A stretch of DNA of 64,000 bases from Shinisaurus crocodilurus (Eukaryota; Chordata; Lepidosauria; Squamata; Shinisauridae), in the NCBI GenBank assembly GCA_021292165.1, contig JAHFWL010000961.1, positions 62,001 through 126,000 on the forward strand. The letters are read 5' to 3'. Of the stretch, positions 41,258 through 52,600 are shown piece by piece (the stretch's first letter is position 1; each line of letters opens with the position of its first letter). A model generated the notes under the pieces. The model did no database searches. It had not been told where the DNA came from and saw only the letters and a list, made by a program, of their open reading frames with translations. The translations under genes and the position numbers were made by a program.

Positions 41258-42559
41258 AGCTAGTGGGACTTAAATGCCTCTCTCTGAACTGCCTTGCCAG
41301 TTCTCTGCCTTTTTGCTTTCTGATAAACGACCCGACCCCACCCACCAGCAGGCATCAGTTGTGAAGGGATCAGTTGCACAGCCAAGCCCATGCGTGGAGA
41401 TCCAAACCAAACGGTCCCGCCCGCGACAGTCGCCCGCACGGTTGGCTTGGACATGTGCCCAGCTCCAAAATCACTCCCGTGTTTATTGTGGCAATGGCAA
41501 ACCTACTGATGAGGTCGAGATAAGTGCAGCAACGTGGTTTGTCGAGACGGGCCACACGTTGGAAGCCCAAATCCGGCTCGGCCGACGTCTCTGTGTCTCC
41601 GTTTGAGTGCCAGGGGGTGGGCGAGCGGCTATAGTCAGCGTGTCCGTTTTCCTCAGGCTGAGCTTGCTCGTTCGCAGATCTGAAGAGTCAAAATGCACAT
41701 TTGGTGAATCGCATGATCAGAAGCGGGGGGGGGGGGGTTGTCGCAAGTGCAAAAAGTCAGATGAACTTGCTGCTCCTTGGCCATTACGGGAAGGGTAGTG
41801 TGTGTGTTTTGTTGTTTCGCCTGTTCCCTTTCTTGCTAACAGAAAGCTTTTGTGTGTGTATGTTATCTGACTCAGATGGTATCTCTTCTAAAGCTGAGCC
41901 AAAAGGGGAGGATGAGTCATAAGAGTTACTGGCTTCAGCTCTGATGTCAAGGTCAAAGAGCCAAAATTCTGCTGTGCACTACACAGCATCCCAGTGTTCA
42001 TTTCCTTCGACCAGTGTGTGGATGTACTGTACAGTGTACACTGACTCAAGTTCTGTAAGTAGAAGCTGGTAGTTCACACGCTGCGTGGCCACAAAATACT
42101 CTTTATTAGGGGATGTCTCACCAGCCATTTCTGTCCTGTTGCCTACACGAAGCTCCGTTGTCTGGTTCTCCCAACAAGTTTGGGAGGGTTTTTTTTTTTT
42201 GTCTCCCTCCTGCTGTTACCAAATGAAGTGGTTTGAGTTTGAGTCCAGTTCTCTTGCCTTCCCTGCCTGGTTGGGAGCCGTTCCCAGAGCTGCTATGCCT
42301 CCGCTCTCCACATTCTCTTGCAAGGGGGGAGTGGGAGCGAGATATATATCTGTTTGCCAAAGTTTAGTGGTCCTTGAAACGGCCACTGAGAGATTATTTT
42401 TGCAAGCGTCTCTTGTAGGTTTTCAGCTGGATCCGTGATGAAATAACGATCTGTTAATCAGCTGTACACCCCCACACATACTTTGTATTTAAGATTTTAA
42501 CCTTCTGGGTTTGGTATTTTTTTGAACGAAAGACTATAAAAATATATTGTGTATCTTGT

Positions 42560-42565
42560 AATAAA
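42560..42565 (+). terminator. IPO4: Probable IPO4 polyadenylation signal
   Basis: AATAAA lies in an A/T-rich context and is followed about 35 bases later by a GT-rich element (gtgcgtgtgtat), the usual downstream signal. It is the first clear AATAAA after the stop codon. Confidence 0.65.
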
Positions 42566-42654
42566 AAATTGTTGCATCTGGACAGGTTTCCCTGAAAGTG
42601 CGTGTGTATAAAACATGAGCCCTGCTATATCAGACCATAGATCCAGCTAGTCCA

Positions 42655-42985
42655 GGCTCTTGGGACGCTCCCGAAGGCCAAATTCTATTTCAGAGAACCT
42701 CTCGGGGGCCCACATTCCACTGGTGGGCAAGGCCAAAAATACTAGCATCCTTTTACTAATGCTTTTACCGTCAGTCACTAGGCCTTAGGAGAAGAGGCAT
42801 GTCAACCTTTTAGACCAGTGTTCTCCAACCTTGGGTCCCCAGATGTTTTTGGCCTACAACTCCCAGCTGTGCTGGCTGGGGCATGCTGGGAGTTGTAGGC
42901 CAAAAACATCTGGGGACCCAAGGTTGGAGAACACTGTTTTAGACCGAGGGGGAAAACTCTGTAAAAGTCAGAATTCCACCAAATA
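42655..42985. repeat. Older hAT-type MITE split by a hairpin MITE
   Basis: cgaaggccaaattctatttc, gcccacattccactggtggg and aggcatgtcaaccttttaga are family pieces (inverted relative to 31009-31342). The element at 42816-42936 interrupts it. Confidence 0.6.
42816..42936. mobile_element. hAT hairpin MITE with exact target duplication
   Basis: 121 bp, shorter centre than its relatives; TTTTAGAC is repeated exactly at 42808-42815 and 42937-42944. It sits between the convergent IPO4 and REC8 ends. Confidence 0.92.
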
Positions 42986-43419
42986 ATCACAAGGGGAAGA
43001 GGCGTACCCAGCTGGAAGAACTGGATTTGGCCCACAAGTAGGGCACATCAAGTCTTGCAGGTGGGTAGGAAACTGGCCCAGGTCACTTCTCTCGAGTTGG
43101 GGTAGGCAAGAAGTGGCCTTCCAGAAGTGGCCATGTGGACAAAATCCCAGCCGTGTGTGCGCGCGCGCGCGCAGTAGTGGGGAGGCAGGCCGAGACAAAA
43201 TAGTTGGCCACCCAAACAAAGAGGCAACAGAAGCTCAGAAGAAGATTCCAGGCAGCCAAACCGCAGCTGACTGACAGTCGCTGGGGACAAGAGTGACCGA
43301 CCTTTCTGTCTGTCCCAGCAAGGCAATTGTGTCTTGTCTTTATTTCTTGCCTGCCAGAAATTCAAAGTGAATTGAATTCAAAGAGGCCTTTAATCACTCT
43401 CCCCTGAAATATATATATA

Positions 43420-43653
43420 TTTAAACACAACAGCTTTATTTAGTTAGAAAATGAGTATTTTTTTTAATAACCAGGATCTACAAATGCAACTTTCTTATCC
43501 AAAAACCAGTTGAAATGAAAAGCTTCTCTCCCATGCCCAGAACTGGATCACAAATTATCTCCTTGAGGAACCCTCTGCATTCCACTCAGTACTGGGACCA
43601 GCAGATCTCTCCCGCTGCCGATGACGGCCTGTCCGAGCGAGGCTTCAGCACTG
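43420..43653 (-). other. REC8: REC8 3' untranslated region
   Basis: This stretch lies between the TAG at 43656-43654 and the first antisense AATAAA. It is short, about 230 bases, with an AT run at 43409-43420. The cleavage site is inferred. Confidence 0.55.
43435..43440 (-). terminator. REC8: Probable REC8 polyadenylation signal
   Basis: TTTATT on the + strand reads AATAAA on the - strand, about 215 bases after the REC8 stop. A second AATAAA lies near 43339-43344. The IPO4 and REC8 transcript ends are then separated by less than 1 kb. Confidence 0.6.
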
Positions 43654-46600
43654 CTAGCGAACAGGGAAACGGGCTCCGGGTTTAATGACAATCTGTCCGT
43701 AGGGCTCCGCTTGCTCCAGGCGCAGGTACTGGGCTGCAGAAAGAACTGTTTGGGGAGCAGGGGGGGGAGAGGGAAGGAAATTGTTTAGGGATTCTGCAGG
43801 AATTGGGTTGCCTATTTGCTTCAGAGCCCAATGCAAGGAGCTGGTACTTAACGCAAGTAGAGCCCTGCTGGATCGGACCAAGGGTCCTTCCAGTCCAGCA
43901 TTCTGTTCACACGGCTGCCCACACGATCCCACAAGCAGGAGATGAGTGCAACAGCACACTCCCGCCCATGTTCCCCGGCGACTGGTGCACATAGGCACAC
44001 TGCCTCTGGTGCTGGAGGTAGCATAGAGCCATCTGGACTAGTAGCCGTTGATAGCCTCCTCCTCCTCCATGAATGTGTCCAATCCCCTGTTAAAGCTGTC
44101 TAGATTGGTGGCCATCACTGCTTGCCTTTCCAGCACTCAACGGCTTGGGACCCAAATACTTGCAGGAGCGCCTGCCCCTCTTATCAGCCTACCCCTGCTC
44201 TTAAGATCTTCAGGGAAGGCTCTTTCCGAAGCACCAGAGCTGCGCATTATGTGACAAGGGAAGGAGTTTTCTGCGTTGTGGGGGTCCATCCTCCCCGTGG
44301 AGTTGGGGCTGGCGTGAACACTGGATTCTTTTCAGCACCAGATCAAAAGCAGCTTGCCCAGGCGGTTTTAAGTTGGCTTATTTTGTGTCTTTTCTGCTCT
44401 TGATGGTTGTACTTTAATGTTGGATGGGGCTGGCCTCAGGAAGGGCTCCTCTGTTCTCAGAAGGTGCCCCTGCCTTATTTGGGGGGGCGGGGGATCCCTC
44501 CCCCTCGCCCCATTCAGCATGGCCCTGTGTGACATTTTCCAGGGCTTGGCCTCGGGAGGCCGGGAAGTCCGCTTCCGCCAGCCCCGCAGCACACGCCCAC
44601 ACCTGAATCTAACCCATCAAACTGCGCCGCCTTTTGATGGTATTGAAGTAAACCACCACCTGGATAGCCGTTGATGAAAGGTGGTCTAAAAATATTCTTA
44701 AATCTATAAACACATACCCAGACACAGGTAGAAAAACCGGCTGGCCACCGCCCGAGATGTGGTGAGGGGCACCAGGTGGTCAAATTCTGTCTCGCCAAAG
44801 TGTTCCAGCTTGGCAGCAACCAACCTGCAAGGAGGAAAGGGTTGCGGCAGCCCTTCCTTTCGCCATCGGCTACGGGTCGGTCGTTTGATGGGTTTACTTC
44901 CCGGCACCAGGAAGAAGCAGCAGAAGCAGAGCGTCTCCTCCATTTCTGCTGCTTTACTCTCTTTATGTGAAGGGCCCCCCCGGGAGGACTGTAGCCTCGG
45001 CCGCCCCTTCCCCAGGATATTTCTGTCTCCACCAAGCAGGGGACAATTCCCCTTTTTGGAAAGGCGAGGAGAGGTGTTTTTTCTTTTATTTTTTTTTTAA
45101 AAACGAAATGGTGGTTCTTTCTACGGAGTGGTGGGCCTCAACAGAACTAGGTTCTCTAGGGCAGGGATGCAGAACCTCAGGCAAGCTGGCCACATTCAAC
45201 CTGCCACCCCCCGCCCCTTTTCCTCCGAACTGCACAGGGTTTCCCCCCATTCTAAAAGGCTGCAATGCCTCTCTTAAGGCCTCGTTGTTGGCAACAAGAG
45301 CTTTAAGCTATACTATGCTGGGGTGGGTGGGGGGGATGTTGTATTTTTTTGGCCCTGCCCACCCACAATGGAATGCAGCCGCCGAGAGCTCCTCCAAAGC
45401 CAAATTCAGTCCTTGGGCTTCACCCCTGGGCCAGGGGGACCCCCGGAAAGTTTGCAAGTCCGGCCGCACCTGCGTATGTAGTCCAGGGTGATCATGTCCG
45501 TATCCAAGGGCAGCTCGAAACTGATTTCCGGGAGTTCAGGTACAGAGGGCAGCACGGCTTCCTCCGGCTCTAGGAGGATCCTGCGGGCGAGGAAGGCGAG
45601 CTCAGGAGAGAGAAGCAGGTCACCGAGCCGCCCACCGGGACAGGAGGCAAAACTAATTTGGGGCCAGGGATGGAAGGATGATCAGCCTCACCTCTCCTCC
45701 ACCATCACCAAGCTAGGGCGAAGTTCTTCCTCGGTAGTCTCGAGGGAAATTTCTGCAAGGGCCAAAAAAAGGAAAGAAATATAGCCGTGTGTTTCAAGGA
45801 CAGCCCCGGTCGAGGGGAGATTCGGCATCTGTGGGACAGGTGGAGGGGTGTAAAACCTTCTTCCAGCCCAAGGGTTGGATTCAATGTCGGAGAAGTTGTT
45901 AGGAGGCTGCATTCCAGGGGTGAGCGGGGCGAAGGTGCCAAAAATACCAGCATGTTTTAGTTTAGAGTTCTTACTGCCAAGTCTTGGAGGAGGCGTTTCA
46001 ACTTTTTAGAATGTGGGGGGGGGGAGGATTGTGCTAAGACCAGGAAACCTGAGGTCCAGCACCTCAGCCCCAGGAGTCTTCGGGATGGAGACCACCCCCT
46101 CTACGCACCTGACGAGCCCACGTGGGGGACGCTCGGTTCTTCAGCTGCTCGCAGCTCCTGCAGGAGGAGGGGGGGCAGAAGAAGAAAGAGGAAGCACTAA
46201 ACATCAGGGACCAGGAATGGAGATCAGCTTCACAAAGTTGCAGGGGTGCGGAGTGGGAGTGCATCACTTTATGAGTAGGTGAGGAAAATGCACTAGCTGG
46301 TAGGTGTGTGAGCCACTCCTGGCACTCCATTGGCTGAGCTGCTGTGATGTCACTGGAAGTTTGCAGACCATCTTAACCGCTCAGCACTGAAACCATAACA
46401 AAGTGGCACAGCCTTCACCAAACCCAGGGCCCCTCCAGATGTGTTGGACTACAACTGCCAGCATCCCCCAGCCAGCTGGAGCCCAAGTTGGGGATGACCA
46501 AACAGGCAATTTAGTGAGGGAGGGGAAGTTTGGTCAAAAGGTGTTTATATTCTGGGGATGCTGGGAGTCCCAACACATTTGAAGGGTGCCAGGATTGGGG

Positions 46601-49600
46601 AAATCTGGGGTAGGAACTACCATTAAATGCCCTGTGAATACGTTGAGGGAGCGGAGCTAACATTTTCGGCTGCTAACGGCAAGTTTTTTCCTCCTCTGAG
46701 AGCTTTCGAGCGTGGTTCTTTACCTCCAACTCGCTAGGGACCTCGGCCCCCCGCACTTCCTCCTCCTCCAACGCTCGCCGCCTGGCATAATCCACACGTT
46801 GGAGGTTGGCACAGCGGGCCCAGAGGTCGTGGAGGGTGGGATGCGTCCATCCTGGGAGAATAAAATGTCAAGAGCTGAGGGGCAGTGCTTAAATTTCTCA
46901 AAAAGGAGAGGCGTGGTGGCTCATATCCTGCCGGCGCATCAGAGTTCTTATTTATTAAATGCCCTTCATCAATAAGGGATCCCATGGCAGTGTACACAGC
47001 ATCAAAAACAAACAAATCCAGTATAAATAGCATACAATTACATATGGGTAGAGCGGTGTTCTCCCACCTTGAGCGATCCCCAGACCCAAGATCAGAAACA
47101 GCTCCGCACTCGAAGCTGGGGATCCGCACTCGGACCCCCTCTGCAGCTGGTGCAGAAATAACTACTGCAGCAGCTGCTTCTCCAAGGTCATAAAAGGGGG
47201 CATTCTAGGAGGAAACGGGGGCCACCAGGATATGACATATCCTGCCGGCGCGCCAGCCTCCTCCCCCTCCCCGCCCAAAGCGTCGCAGCTAGACGGCTGA
47301 AATGAGCCGTCCAGTGGGAGGAGCGGGGAGGTGAAGATTGCCTCCCCGCTCCTCCCGCTCCGCCCATAAGCCTCCCAAGTTTGGAGGCTCACAGGCATCC
47401 CCACTGGATTGCGCCCTAAAAGCCAAATTAAAAACAGCAACTCTTCCACCGGCAAGCCAAACAAAAACACAATAATTCCGTTTTGAAATTATTTGCAAAA
47501 TCCAGGGGATTTTAGACTCTTTTGGGGTGGCGCCCATTCCCCCTAAAGTCTCAGATGCGCCCAATGTAGGAAGAGTCACCCATGTAGGAAGAGTCGCCCA
47601 AGAGGAACTCCCTCCCTAGTGAGCTTCGCCATGCCCCCTCCGTGATGAGCTTCTGCCGTGCATTATAAAACATGGCTGTTCAGGCGGGAATATGGGGTGG
47701 GTTAGGTTTTTAAAAGAACTTTCATATATTGTTTTAATTATTATTATATTTTATTGTATTGTTTTATTGAATTTTAATTGTACATCGTCCAGGGTGGCCG
47801 GATGACCAGCCAGATGGGCGATTAATAAATATAAGAAATAAATAAATAAATAAATTTGGGAATGTTGCTGCCGACATGCGGTTGTGCCTAGTTCAATCTG
47901 CACCCAAGGGCGACTCCCTTAGATTCCAATACGAGGGAACCTGCAGACCTCCAGATTCAGCTGGAGAACCAACTCCCGTTGCCCCTGGCTCTCGGCCAGT
48001 GGTAGTTGGGAGTCCAACAACTTTTGGAGGCCCACGGGTTGCTCAGCCCTGCAAGAGGACAGGCCTTGGGTATGAATCCACCATGGCACAACTGGACTCT
48101 TCTTTTTACACTTGTCACATGAAAAGGAGTCACAAGCATGCCAGGCTCTGGTGGTTGATGATTCTGAAAGGTTCCCCCAGAGGGAGACAAGAGAAAGACG
48201 GGAGGGAGGGTTGTAGAGCCTCTTGCCATCTTTCGCCATCTTTTTTGTACCTCTGCTCCTCTATTAGCAGCTAGCTGGCCCATGCATTTTGAAGCAGGAA
48301 GAACAGGGACAATTCAGGTGCTAGAGGAGATACAAGAGAAGCACAGGTAAACCACAGATGGAGAAAACTGTCCAGAGGTTCTACAATCCTGTCTCCTGTC
48401 TGCATCCAGGAGCGCCTTCAGAATCCTCAACGGAGAGCCTCATTTACATGTGCACTTTTCACATGATACGTGTAACCAGTAGCCAGACCGATGCATTCTG
48501 AGCCTAGTCTGGGTTCAGTTTTAACCCAAACCAGGTTCATTTTGTACACAGTAGCTCTGATGGGGTGTATTCGGAAGACACCCCATCAGAGCTTCAGTGT
48601 ACAAACCTAAATTGGTTTGGGTCAAAATTCTGCATTCAAGGACTTATTATATTTACATCCCGCCTTTTTTCCTGCAAGGAACCCAAGGTGGCTTACATAA
48701 TCCTGCTCCTCTTCTCCATTTTATCCTCACAACAACCCTGTGAGGTAGGTCAGGCTGAGAGTCAGTGACTGGCCCAAAGTCCCCCAGTGAGCTTCATGCC
48801 CGAGTGGGGACTAGAACCCCGATCTTCCAAGTCCCAGTCCGGCACTCTCACCGCTACGCCACACTGGCTCTAAGAATCAGGGTTGCAATTATTTAAATCA
48901 GAATGATTTAAATCAATGATTAAAATCAATAAAAATCAAATTTTTTTGCAAAAAATCATGATTTTTTGCAACCCTGTCGTGTAGGTAGCCTAGTTCTGAT
49001 TAATGTTTTCTGTATAATTTGGTGTTCTTAACTATTAAGTGTAGGCTATTTGTACTTGTGGTTGCCTGAAACTTTGAAATTAATTTTACTTAAAAAATGG
49101 GGGGGGGGGGAATTGATTAAATAAAAAAATCATTTTTTTTTATTTTTTGCAAAAAAAAATCATGCTTTTTTGCAACCCTGCTAAGAATGGCATTAATATG
49201 AGCTTTCCCTAACTTGCTGCCCTCCAGGTGTTTGGGACAACCTCCCATCAGCCTCAGCCAGCACAGGACTGGAGTCTAAGTCACACACACACACACATAC
49301 ACAGGTTGCAGGGGAAGACAACACACACATAGCCCTATCTGGGCTGCTTCACGACCGCTCCAGCCATCTCCAGCTTGCTGCCTGTCTCCCACCTCTTCCT
49401 AGTGATAGAGCAATCGAGTTCCTGGCTTTTCTCTCATCTCTCCTCAGAGATCAGAAATAAACTAGGAAGCGTCTTTCTGTCCGCAGATGCAGGGAGTCTG
49501 GCTGGCCGCCAGAAATGGCTTTGGCGGGCTTCATGCAGCCCATGCGTGGGCCGCGCTTCTCGCTCCCCTAATCCAGGCAATCTGCCTTATTTATTTATTT

Positions 49601-52600
49601 TATTTATTTATTCTATTTATACCCCGTCTTTTTTCCTGAAAGGAACCCAAGGCGGCTTACATAATCCTCCATTTCATCCTCACAACAACCCTGTGAGGTA
49701 GGTGAGGCTGAGAGTCAGTGACTGGCCCAAAGTCACCCAGTGAGTTTCATGGCCGAGCAGGGACTAGAACCCGGATCTCACGAGTCATTGCGGGCTGAGT
49801 TAACATGGGAAGGGATGGTGACTCCCGGGTGACTGGCAGGAGGAGGGGAGATCTAAGATGCAATCCTAGGCAAGTTTAGACAGGAAAAAAGGCCTACAAC
49901 TCCCAGCATGCCCCAGCCAGCTATGCTGGCAGTTGTAGGCCTTTTTCTCTCTCTGTCTAAACCAGTGTTCTCCAACCTTGGGTCCCCAGATGTTTTTGGC
50001 CTACAACTCCCAGCATGCCCCAGCCAGCGTAGCTGGCTGGGGCATGCTGGGAGTTGTAGGCCAAAAACATCTGGGGACCCAAGGTTGGAGAACACTGGTC
50101 TGACTCTAAACTCACTTAGGATTGCATCTTAAATCGCACTCCCTGGTACCACTACCCCTTTGGGCTTGCCACAAACTGGCTGGTGCAAACGGTGCCCGTG
50201 CCAATCCTGATTTCAAGGTGCACAGGCGCCTCTTTGGGACGTTCTCACGCTTTCAGGATAGAATCTGGCTTTGTTCTTGGGCAACTAGGCGCGGCAACAC
50301 ACTCGGCCGCCCACGCGGGGGAGGGGAAAACTGCGGTGGGACTAGCAGAGCCAGAGAGAAGCACTCACCATACGTCGGCGTTCCCAGAAGTTCCGCTGGT
50401 GTCTTCAGCCTCTTGGCTGGCAGCAGCACTGTCTCCTACGCGGAGGAAGGGGAAAAGGCAGGCATCGGTTGCAGCGGCCTTTCTCCAACCTAGTGCCCTC
50501 CAGATGTGTGGGCCTGCAAGCTGGAGATGGTAGTCCAACACATCTGGAAGGGGCCAGGTTGGGAGAAAGCTGAGCGAGAGCAAACGGGATCGGGAACCAG
50601 GCTTTTGTAGCATAGTAGAGTTGGAAGGGGCCTACAAGGCCATCGAGTCCAACCCACTGCCCAATGCGGGAATCTAAGTCAAAGCATCCCCGACAAGATG
50701 GCTGTCCAGCTGCACTTTGAGTGCCTCCAGTGTGGGAGAGCCCACGACCTCCCTAGGTCATTGGTTCCATTGTCGTATTGCTCTAACAGTCAGGAAGTTT
50801 TTCCTGATGTCCAGGCAGAATCCGGCTTCCTGTCACTTGAGCCCATTATTCCGTGTCCTGCACCCTGGGATGGTCGAGAAGAGATCCTGGCCCTCCTCTG
50901 TGTGACAGCCTTTCACGTACTTGAAGAGTGCCATCATATCTGCTTTCTTGGAAGCAGAGGATGCTCAAAAAGAAATTGAGTCCACAACCCTGCGCTAAGG
51001 AAAGACGCAAATCTGCCAACTCCCATCACACTTGTGGCGTGGAAGCCTCCGTCCCCGATTGGCTGAGTGTATGTGCATGCACGGAATGTTCACAAAGGCT
51101 CCAACTGGTCATGGGGGAAGACCCTCAAAATGTCTGCCGTCCAGCCCCTGAAGCGAAAGGCCAAGTGTTGTGTTTTAAGTGAGCCACAATTTTCAGGATC
51201 ATGAATTCTACATTCTGTACCAAATTCTAGCCCTTACCTGTTATTCGGCCTGTGTGCTCATCGTCAAAAACACATTCATGCCACCTTTGTATATTCCATG
51301 TTTTTACTGAAATTAATCCAGGCTGGGACGGAAGCAAGTTTGATGGGTATTTTAACCCCACAGGCTCAATGATCCTGAAACCTACCAGGGGCTGACACTG
51401 TGTTCGCGGGTCCAAGGTCTGTTTCTGGAAACCCTCCCGGGAAATCTGTGTCTCGACATCCAGGAAGCACAGCTGTCTCCTCCGCCTTGCAGGCTGGGCC
51501 GGGGATGGCTCATACTCTGGCAGGTGGAGCTGCAGAGGGGCAAGAGGACTTTCCAGATGCCCTGCGGGGGTTCATCAGGCACCCCGGAGCATCCCCTCCA
51601 GGTCAGGCGTGCGCAAGAGAACTGACCTTCCCTTCCTCTTACCTCTGGGCTCCGCGGAGAGCGTCGCTCTGGCGTGGGACTAACAGGAGGCGAAGGCAGT
51701 AACCGGGGTCCCTCTAGAATGGGCGTCATCTCTACGGGAAACCAGCAAGATTTTGGGTTAGTGAAAATGGCGAGAGACACTCACGTTCTCATCAGCCACT
51801 TCCCAGGGCCACTGGGGCATCAGGTTCTCCAGAGGCTTCACCGCCCCGAGCGCAAGACAGTCGCGGTTTCAGTCACGCCGCCAATGCCATCAAAAGCTGC
51901 CCAGCGCCTTGGACGGCGGCTTGACCCAGAGATTCAACCCCCTCCCCACCAGCCACGAAGAGCACCACCTGCCGTAGCCTTCACCAAAGTGGTGCCCTCC
52001 CAGATGTGATGGACTGCAACTCCCAGGGAATGGTGGGAGTTGCAGTCCAACCAACACATCTGCAGGGCAGCAGGTTGGGGAAGGCTGGCTGGCCAGTTTC
52101 TGCAGACAGAGCTCTACTCAGAGGCAACTCTGCACAGGCCCCGAGCTCTCAAGCTCTACGCCGAGTTGGCAACATTTCCCAGGTCCGAGGGCGAGAAGCA
52201 GGTGAAATTTGCGATTGGATCGCCCAACCTTTTGTTTTCCAGCCTTAAAAGCAGCCATCGGGATCAAGAGGGGTGAGGAGAGAGAGTTAACAGCAGGTAA
52301 ATGGTGCCTTCCTTGGTTAAACTCCCCAATTAAGCTGCCTCCTGCTCCCTGCCCCCCCCCCAAGCCATGGCCCTGATCCAAATTTTCCACACACACACAA
52401 ACATTGTCCTATCTAGCTTGGAAGTTCCCGAGGATTGAACCTGGGAACTCTGCACGCAAAGCACACGTTCTTACCACTAAGCAAGGTTCCACGTTGAGCC
52501 TCCAACCTTTCCAGACAAAGGGAGCCCCGTTTAAGGCCTGTGCAAATGGAATAAGGCCTTGGCCAGCCCTGGGGGGCGGGGGGGAGCAAGCCTCCCCCCT

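Larger units (their letters stand above)
40672..42585 (+). other. IPO4: IPO4 3' untranslated region
   Basis: The sequence follows the TGA at 40669-40671 and runs to the first good poly(A) signal. It carries a hAT hairpin element at 41121-41257, a C run at 40831-40840 and a G run near 41726-41736. The end is inferred from the signal at 42560 and a GT-rich stretch at 42597-42610. Confidence 0.65.
43654..45580 (-). other. REC8: REC8 C-terminal winged-helix region (SMC1-binding), last three exons
   Basis: Exons 45580-45470, 44824-44718 and 43745-43654 encode VPELPEISFELP, the helix LVAAKLEHFG, SRAVASRFFYLCLVLSA and YLRLEQAEPYGQIVIKPG. This is the conserved Rad21/Rec8-like C-terminal domain that docks on the SMC1 head. 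Confidence 0.9.

Noticed and set aside
29560..50100. CRISPR-like array from the regularly repeated hairpins
   Set aside because: The copies are dispersed over kilobases, each with its own 8-bp duplication; they are hAT MITEs in a vertebrate genome.
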